Shown: positions 6,331 through 10,694 of the stretch, piece after piece
Numbering within the stretch: the stretch's first letter is position 1
Layout of the letters: every line of letters starts with the position of its first letter
NCBI GenBank assembly: GCA_947465275.1
Contig: CANIAI010000041.1
Coordinates: 1 to 10,694 of the forward strand
Direction: 5' to 3'
DNA from: Acidobacteriota bacterium
GTDB taxonomy: Bacteria; Acidobacteriota; Vicinamibacteria; Vicinamibacterales; UBA2999
DNA: 10,694 bases
Made by a program: the position numbers and the translations under genes
Notes under the pieces: model-generated
Databases searched by the model: none
Told to the model about the DNA's origin: nothing
Seen by the model: the letters and a program-made list of their open reading frames with translations, nothing else

Positions 6331-9180
6331 TCAGCGGCTCAGGGGCGCGTCGAGAGGATGCCCGTCGCCGTCGATGTGCACCACGGTGCCGAGGTTGAGG
6401 TCCCGGATACCTGCCTCGACCTGCCGAAGGTCGCCAACGATGATCCAGGTCACCTCGTCAGGTCGGATGTAGCGGCGCGCCGCGGCGTCGAGCTCGGCCT
6501 CGGTGAGTGCCCGGACGGCCGCGCCGTAGCGCGAGAACCAGGCGTCGGGGTAGCCGTAATTGACCAGCTGCACGCCGGCGTTCTCGAGCGCGGCCAGCGT
6601 GGCGAACCGGCCCGGCAGCGCCAGGGTCTGCGTCCGCATGATGCTCTCGAACTCCTCGCCGCGGATGGGGCGGGCGCCGGCGATCTCGCGCAGTTCGCGC
6701 TGCACTTCGACGATCGATTCCTTCGTCCGGTCGGTCTGCACCGGCGCGATGACCACGAACGGACGTTCGCCGCGCGCGTTGACGAGCGCGCCGTTGGTGC
6801 CGTAGCTCCAGTGCTTGTCGAGCCGCAGGTTGCGGTTCAGCCGCGAGGTCGCAAGGCCGCCGAAGTTGCTCATGACCGTCTCGATCGCGAGGTCGTCGGG
6901 CTGGCCGCCCGGTTGTGACCGATGCGCGGCGACGATCACCGACTGCTGCGCGCCCGGCCGATCGATCAGGTAGACCGCGCGTGTGCCCGCCGGGACTGAC
7001 GCCGGGGCCGCGGTGGCCTTCGCGGGCGCCGTACCGCGCGCCCAGCCGCCGAAGGCCCGCTCGAGCTGGGGCAGCAGCACCCGGAGCGTCACGTCACCCG
7101 CCACGATGAGCGTCGACTGGTTCGGGTGGAACCAGCCACGGTGCCAGGCCACGAGATCCGCCTGGGTGATCGCCGTCACGCTGCGCTGGTAGCCCGAGCC
7201 ACTGAGCGGCGCCCCGTACGGATGTCCGGCTCCGTAGAGCAGCACCGGGACGACCCGCTGCGCCGCCGGCACCGGCTGCGCCTGCTCCTGGGCGATCTGC
7301 GCGAGCCGTCGGGACTTCGCGAGCGCCACCATGTCGGCCGGGAACGACGGGTGCAGCACGACGTCGGCGAACAGGTCGAGGGACGGGGCGAGCGTGCGCC
7401 TGAGGGTGCGCAGCCGCACGAACGAGAGGTCGAGCGAGCTGCCGGTGACAATCTGCGCGCCGAGCGCGTCGAGGTCGTCGGCGACCCGGAACGTGTCGCG
7501 CGTCGTCGTGCCGTCGTCGAGCAGGTCGAGCGCGAGCGAGGCGGTGCCTTCACGCCCCGGCGTGTCGGCGGCGAACCCGGCATCGACCGCGAGCGTCATG
7601 TTCACGAGCGGCGTCCCGTGCCGCTCGAGCAGCAGCACCTTGAGGCCGTTCCCGAGCGTCGCGCGCTGGACGGCGGGGAAGGGCGCGTCGGGCTGCGGGG
7701 CCAGCGGCGGCACCACCGTGCGGTCGACCGCCGTCTGCGTGGCCCTGAGCCCGCCAACCGGCGTCACCACCATCGTGTAGGCCGGCGCGTCGAGCCAGCG
7801 GCGCCCGGCGCGCTGCACGGTCGCCGCCGTGGCGCGGGCCGTCCGTTCGAGGTTGGCCAGATAGGCGGTCGGGTCGCCGCCGAAGGTCGCGCTCTCGGCG
7901 AGGATGTCGGACCGTCCGCCAAATCCGCCCAGCCGTTCCGCCCGCCGCGAGAACGCCGAGAGCACGCGGCTGCGCGCCCGCTGCAGTTCGGGCTCGCCCG
8001 GTCCCTGGCGCAGCAGGTCACCAACGATGCGGTCGATCTCCGCCTCGACGCGCGCGGGGTCGATGCCGTCGCGGACCGTGGCGGTGATCGTGAAGAGCCC
8101 GGCGATCTCGTCCGCCGACATGTCGGCGTTGACGGCGGTGGCGAGCTCCTGGCGATAGACCAGCTCGCGATCGAGCCGTGCGCTGCGCGAACCCGAGAGC
8201 ACCTGCGCGACGAGCTCGAGCGGCTGCACGTCCGCATCACGCCAGCCGGGCACATGCCACGCGCGATAGACGCGTGCCTGCGGCACCCGGTCTTCCATCA
8301 CCTCGCGCAGCGGGCCGTCGAGCCGTGGCACCCACGCGCGGGTCGAGGTCGTCGGCGGTCCGGGCGGAATACCCTCGAAGTACGTCCGGACCAGCGCCAG
8401 CGCACGCTCCCCGGTGATGTCACCCGCGATCGAGAGCACGCAGTTGTTGGGACCGTAATAGGTGGCGTACCACGCCTTGATGTCGGGCAGGGTGGCCGCG
8501 TCGAGATCGGCCATGCTGCCGATCGTCGGCCAGCTGTAGGGATGCGCGGCCGGGTACATCCGCGACACCATGCGGCTGTAGACCGTGCCGTAGGGCTGGT
8601 TCTCGCCCTGCCGCTTCTCGTTCTGCACGACGCCGCGCTCGCGCGTCAGCATCGCCTCGTTGATCTGCGCGGCGAGGAAGCCCATGCGATCGGCTTCGAG
8701 GTAGAGCGTCCGCTCGAGGGCCGACACCGGGACGTCCTCGAAGAAGTTCGTCCGGTCGGTGCTGGTGGTGCCGTTGCGGTTGGTCGCGCCGAGGTCGTCC
8801 ATCGCCTCGCGGAAGCCGTGCGGATAATGCTCGGACCCGTTGAAGAAGAAGTGCTCGAAGAGGTGGGCGAAGCCGGTGCGCCCCGGCGCCTCGTTGCGCG
8901 AGCCGACGTGATACCAGAGGTTCACGGAGACGACCGGGGAGGTGTGGTCTTCGTGCACCAGCAGGGTGAGTCCGTTGTTCAGCACGTACCGCTGGTGCGG
9001 GATCTCGTACGCCTGCCGGTCGAACGTCGGCGCCGGTGCTCCGGCCGCGGGACCACGGGCCTGACCGGCTGGCGCGGCAGGTGCCGTGCGGGCAGCCTGG
9101 GCGCGTGAGGCGGTGGTGAGCGTGAACGGCAACGCGATGGTCAGGCCGACTGACAGGAGCAGGAGCGACGGACGGCGCAT
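6331..9180 (-). CDS. M16 family zinc metallopeptidase, two-domain, exported
   Basis: The 949-residue protein has a basic start 'MRR' and a hydrophobic stretch to about residue 28, ending at an 'ASRAQA' type cleavage site, so export to the periplasm (or a lipid-free envelope location) is likely. An Ala/Pro-rich linker leads to two M16 modules. The first (about 60-270, then a 280-470 inactive partner) has the inverted zinc motif HLFEH at 106-110. The expected glutamate ligand lies about 77 residues later in 'ERGVVQNEKRQ' (E188, possibly E181). The second (from about 505) has 'SLALD' at 548-552 where the motif should be and so cannot bind zinc; this active/inactive pairing is normal for the family. 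The later 'RLNRNLRLDKHWSYG' segment (Y793) resembles the substrate-positioning R/Y motif. The enzyme cleaves peptides within a closed chamber; its substrate is unknown. The start ATG at 9180 fits the signal peptide. ppk1 lies 34 nt downstream. Confidence 0.95.
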   Translation of the reverse strand: MRRPSLLLLSVGLTIALPFTLTTASRAQAARTAPAAPAGQARGPAAGAPAPTFDRQAYEIPHQRYVLNNGLTLLVHEDHTSPVVSVNLWYHVGSRNEAPGRTGFAHLFEHFFFNGSEHYPHGFREAMDDLGATNRNGTTSTDRTNFFEDVPVSALERTLYLEADRMGFLAAQINEAMLTRERGVVQNEKRQGENQPYGTVYSRMVSRMYPAAHPYSWPTIGSMADLDAATLPDIKAWYATYYGPNNCVLSIAGDITGERALALVRTYFEGIPPGPPTTSTRAWVPRLDGPLREVMEDRVPQARVYRAWHVPGWRDADVQPLELVAQVLSGSRSARLDRELVYRQELATAVNADMSADEIAGLFTITATVRDGIDPARVEAEIDRIVGDLLRQGPGEPELQRARSRVLSAFSRRAERLGGFGGRSDILAESATFGGDPTAYLANLERTARATAATVQRAGRRWLDAPAYTMVVTPVGGLRATQTAVDRTVVPPLAPQPDAPFPAVQRATLGNGLKVLLLERHGTPLVNMTLAVDAGFAADTPGREGTASLALDLLDDGTTTRDTFRVADDLDALGAQIVTGSSLDLSFVRLRTLRRTLAPSLDLFADVVLHPSFPADMVALAKSRRLAQIAQEQAQPVPAAQRVVPVLLYGAGHPYGAPLSGSGYQRSVTAITQADLVAWHRGWFHPNQSTLIVAGDVTLRVLLPQLERAFGGWARGTAPAKATAAPASVPAGTRAVYLIDRPGAQQSVIVAAHRSQPGGQPDDLAIETVMSNFGGLATSRLNRNLRLDKHWSYGTNGALVNARGERPFVVIAPVQTDRTKESIVEVQRELREIAGARPIRGEEFESIMRTQTLALPGRFATLAALENAGVQLVNYGYPDAWFSRYGAAVRALTEAELDAAARRYIRPDEVTWIIVGDLRQVEAGIRDLNLGTVVHIDGDGHPLDAPLSR

Positions 9181-9270
9181 GGCGCCATCCTAGGACGTCG
9201 GGCGTCCCGCTGTCACGGAGGGAGACCGCGAGGCCCCGCGGACCTCCGAGGCGGGGTATATCTGATCACG
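9181..9270. other. Divergent intergenic region between M16 protease and glycoside hydrolase genes
   Basis: These 90 nt separate two genes transcribed away from each other and must hold both start signals unless a promoter lies inside a gene. On the hydrolase side, TATATC (9257-9262, 4 of 6 to TATAAT) lies 8 nt before the ATG, with no good -35. The nearest purine-rich stretch (GAG-GCGGGG, about 9248-9256) is too far upstream for a normal Shine-Dalgarno. A short hairpin CCGCG-N6-CGCGG spans 9226-9241. Confidence 0.5.
9187..9216 (-). promoter_or_regulatory. Putative promoter of the M16 protease gene
   Basis: On the minus strand, GTGACA (5 of 6 to TTGACA) is followed by an 18-nt spacer and TAGGAT (4 of 6 to TATAAT), then 6 nt to the ATG at 9180. 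If used, transcription would begin at or next to the start codon. The same bases offer AGGA 7 nt before the ATG as a Shine-Dalgarno, so the two readings compete. The spacer contains the inverted repeat GGACG-N5-CGTCC (9193-9207), a possible operator. Confidence 0.45.
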
Positions 9271-10365
9271 ATGCTCCCCTCGCCCCGTCCGCTCTTCGTG
9301 CATGGCTGCAACTATCCCTGGTCGACCGACGGCACCGTCGTGTACTACGGTCTCGACTTCGGCGAGAACGTCTGGGGATCGCACCTCGGGGTGACGTCGC
9401 GCCTGCCGGCCATCGCGCGCGACCTCGAGGCCATGGCGGCGCTGGGTTTCACCGCCGTGCGCTGGTTCGTCTTCTGCGACGGGCGCGCCGGCATCGTGTT
9501 CGACGACCGCGGTCGCCCGACGGGGCTCGATGACCACTTCTTCCCTGACCTCGACGCGGCCCTGAGCCTCGCCGCCGGCGTCGGGCTGCGACTCTGCCTC
9601 GTCCTGCTCGACCACCACTGGATGTTCCGCGGGGTGCGCCAGGTCATCGCCGATCCCATCTCCGGGGACCTGCTCGAAGCGGCCCTGCCGTCGGGGCGGG
9701 CGCGGGTGCTGCGCGAAGCGGCGGGTCGCGAGGCGCTGCTCACCCACGTGCTCGAACCGCTGGTGACCCGATACGGTCACGGGGGCGCGAGGTCTGACCT
9801 CGGGGCCGCAATCTTCGCCTGGGAGCTGATGAACGAACCAGACTTCGTGGTCGAGGAGTGGGAACAGGACCTCAGCTCGCACGTCGCCGAGCCGATCCGC
9901 TTCGCGGAGCTGGGGGAACTGGTGGGCCGATTCAATGCCCTCGTGCATCGACGGTCTGATGCCCTAACAACGATCGGCTCCGCCCGCCTTCGTAACCTCT
10001 GGGCGTGGGAAAACCCCGCGCTCGGGGTCGACCTGCTACAGGTGCACTCCTACCCCAACCTGAATAAGCCGAAGCAGGACGTCGACATGTTTGGTCAAAG
10101 GCCAGATGAACTCGGGATATTCAGGCCGCTGCTCTTGGGTGAGTTTCCAGGAGACCCACTCGAACAGCATCCTTTGGGCGTACGACCTCCTGAGTGGGGC
10201 CTCGAGGACTACCTCGAATGGGCGCTCTCCTCAGGTTTCGCGGGAGCCTGGCCCTGGAGCTTCAGCGGTACGGACCAGTACGGCCGTCTGCGGGCAGAGC
10301 AACTCAAGGCGTTTGCGGGCAGACATCCGGCCGTCGTCAATGCACGGTTCAGACGAGGGCTGTAA
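9271..10365 (+). CDS. Clan GH-A glycoside hydrolase (GH5/cellulase-like), cytosolic
   Basis: The 364-residue protein has the (beta/alpha)8 pattern of clan GH-A. It opens with 'FVHGCNYPW'. The strand 'GFTAVRWFVF' carries the conserved arginine, and the acid/base motif 'WELMNEP' puts Glu at 189. 'QVHSYP' supplies the His/Tyr pair, the nucleophile motif 'LLGEFPG' puts Glu at 291, and 'GAWPWSF' is the usual tryptophan strand near the end. Both catalytic glutamates are present, so it is probably an active retaining beta-glycosidase (endoglucanase, mannanase or related); the sugar cannot be told from sequence. No signal peptide precedes the domain, so it should act inside the cell on imported oligosaccharides or on glycolipid or glycoside substrates. 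No good Shine-Dalgarno precedes the ATG. The last third (about 9940-10250) is lower in GC and uses codons such as ATA, AGG, CTA and TTG that are rare elsewhere here, though the frame stays open. The TetR gene starts 33 nt downstream. Confidence 0.88.
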   Translation: MLPSPRPLFVHGCNYPWSTDGTVVYYGLDFGENVWGSHLGVTSRLPAIARDLEAMAALGFTAVRWFVFCDGRAGIVFDDRGRPTGLDDHFFPDLDAALSLAAGVGLRLCLVLLDHHWMFRGVRQVIADPISGDLLEAALPSGRARVLREAAGREALLTHVLEPLVTRYGHGGARSDLGAAIFAWELMNEPDFVVEEWEQDLSSHVAEPIRFAELGELVGRFNALVHRRSDALTTIGSARLRNLWAWENPALGVDLLQVHSYPNLNKPKQDVDMFGQRPDELGIFRPLLLGEFPGDPLEQHPLGVRPPEWGLEDYLEWALSSGFAGAWPWSFSGTDQYGRLRAEQLKAFAGRHPAVVNARFRRGL

Positions 10366-10372
10366 ACGAAAC

Positions 10373-10385
10373 TGAACGCCGTTCG
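10373..10385. promoter_or_regulatory. TetR operator, upstream copy
   Basis: The bases read TGAAC-GCC-GTTCG, a palindrome of the form TGAAC-N3-GTTCA with one mismatch in the last base. It lies just upstream of the -10 box of the TetR gene. Together with the second copy it forms 13-bp mutually inverted arms (10372-10384 and 10394-10406, 12 of 13 matched). Confidence 0.7.
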
Positions 10386-10386
10386 G

Positions 10387-10392
10387 TATACT
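10387..10392 (+). promoter_or_regulatory. -10 box of the TetR gene
   Basis: TATACT matches TATAAT at 5 of 6 bases and sits between the two operator copies. It ends 6 nt before the GTG start, so transcription should begin at the start codon. No convincing -35 lies 16-19 nt upstream (that region is A-rich, around 10361-10370). Confidence 0.65.
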
Positions 10393-10405
10393 TGAACGGT
10401 GTTCA
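10393..10405. promoter_or_regulatory. TetR operator, downstream copy over the start codon
   Basis: TGAAC-GGT-GTTCA is a perfect palindrome with a 3-nt centre. It covers the GTG start (10399-10401) and the expected transcription start. Its centre is 20 bp from that of the upstream copy, two helical turns, so two repressor dimers would sit on the same face with the -10 box between them. Confidence 0.75.
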
Positions 10406-10694
10406 GTGAAGAGACCGACTCCTTGGCCCCGGGCCAGCGGCTGTCGCGCCACGAGCGACAGCAGCAGTTCCGGGATGCGACGCGGCGCGCCATCCTCGAC
10501 GCCGCGCTCGAGCTGTTCGTGCAGGACGGCTACGCCAGCGTGTCGATGCGCAATATCGCCGCGAAAGTCGAATACAGCCCGGCTGCCATCTACAGTTACT
10601 TCCCCTCCAAGGACGATATCTTCTTCGCCCTTGCCGAAGAGGGATTCACGCAACTCGGGCAGCAGGAGGTCGCGGCTCCGGCCGAGGCCGACCC
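10399..10694 (+). CDS. TetR/AcrR-family transcriptional repressor (3' partial)
   Basis: The frame begins with GTG at 10399 and is open to the right edge, giving 98 residues. An in-frame TGA at 10393-10395 fixes the upstream limit, and no ATG precedes the DNA-binding domain, so GTG is the likely start (TTG at 10423 is the alternative). Residues 28-75 are a textbook TetR N-terminal domain. Helix 1 is 'RRAILDAALELFVQDGY'. The helix-turn-helix reads 'VSMRNIAAKVEYSPAAIYSYF', followed by 'PSKDDIFFALAEEGF'. The ligand-binding part lies beyond the window. The paired operator palindromes over its own promoter indicate autorepression. Regulated partners may be genes further right or, less likely, the hydrolase upstream, whose stop is 7 nt before the first operator. 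There is no Shine-Dalgarno. Confidence 0.92.
   Translation, partial: MFSEETDSLAPGQRLSRHERQQQFRDATRRAILDAALELFVQDGYASVSMRNIAAKVEYSPAAIYSYFPSKDDIFFALAEEGFTQLGQQEVAAPAEAD

Noticed and set aside
7126..9108. 660-codon open frame on the plus strand opposite the M16 protease gene
   Set aside because: It is antisense to a clear protease with catalytic motifs. Its product is Arg/His/Gly/Val-rich low-complexity sequence typical of reversed GC-rich coding DNA, with no recognisable domain.
9190..9948. 252-codon minus-strand frame opposite the glycoside hydrolase gene
   Set aside because: It is antisense to a gene with both GH-A catalytic motifs, its composition is that of a shadow frame, and it covers the divergent promoter region.
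1..10694. Mobile element, CRISPR array, toxin-antitoxin or defence system
   Set aside because: No transposase, integrase, terminal repeats, regular direct repeats or known defence domains were seen; all genes fit ordinary chromosomal functions.

Overview
This is a GC-rich, gene-dense bacterial chromosomal window. Every stretch longer than about 100 bases is coding. The gene set (a SurA-like/DsbA fusion, a two-domain M16 protease, Ppk1, a DinB-fold protein, a MATE exporter) together with the base composition suits a free-living Gram-negative such as Acidobacteriota (Vicinamibacteria-like) or a similar high-GC phylum. That placement is an impression from the sequence and is not proven.

Layout. 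The window opens inside a plus-strand gene for a secreted DsbA-like thiol oxidoreductase with a SurA-like helical N-terminal part (ends 863). It converges on a minus-strand pair: a MATE-family exporter (1847-3235) followed 2 nt later by a zinc-independent quinone oxidoreductase (879-1844). Divergent from the MATE gene is a plus-strand pair: a DinB-superfamily putative metal-dependent protein (3291-3761) and a small membrane protein (3758-3988) joined to it by a GTGA stop/start overlap. This pair converges on a second minus-strand pair: a secreted M16 zinc protease (6331-9180) and, 34 nt downstream, polyphosphate kinase 1 (3999-6296). Divergent from the protease is a cytosolic clan GH-A (GH5-like) glycoside hydrolase (9271-10365). 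The window ends in the first 98 codons of a TetR-family repressor (from 10399), which begins with GTG and is easily missed.

Regulation. The clearest signal is in front of the TetR gene. Two copies of a TGAAC-N3-GTTCA type palindrome lie 20 bp apart, centre to centre. A TATACT -10 box sits exactly between them, and the second copy covers the start codon, as expected for autorepression. There is no Shine-Dalgarno, and the -10 box ends 6 nt before the GTG, so the mRNA is probably leaderless. Similar -10-like boxes ending 6 nt before the start are seen at the M16 gene and, more weakly, at the MATE gene. The second genes of both minus-strand pairs have clear Shine-Dalgarno sequences instead.

How the genes work together. 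The window looks like ordinary housekeeping and accessory functions in short two-gene operons: envelope protein folding and turnover, efflux and redox detoxification, polyphosphate synthesis, and carbohydrate processing. I see no mobile element, CRISPR array, tRNA, rRNA or defence system. The points most worth a second look are the TetR operator/promoter arrangement, the recurring leaderless-type starts, and an abrupt drop in GC and change in codon use in the 3' third of the glycoside hydrolase gene.
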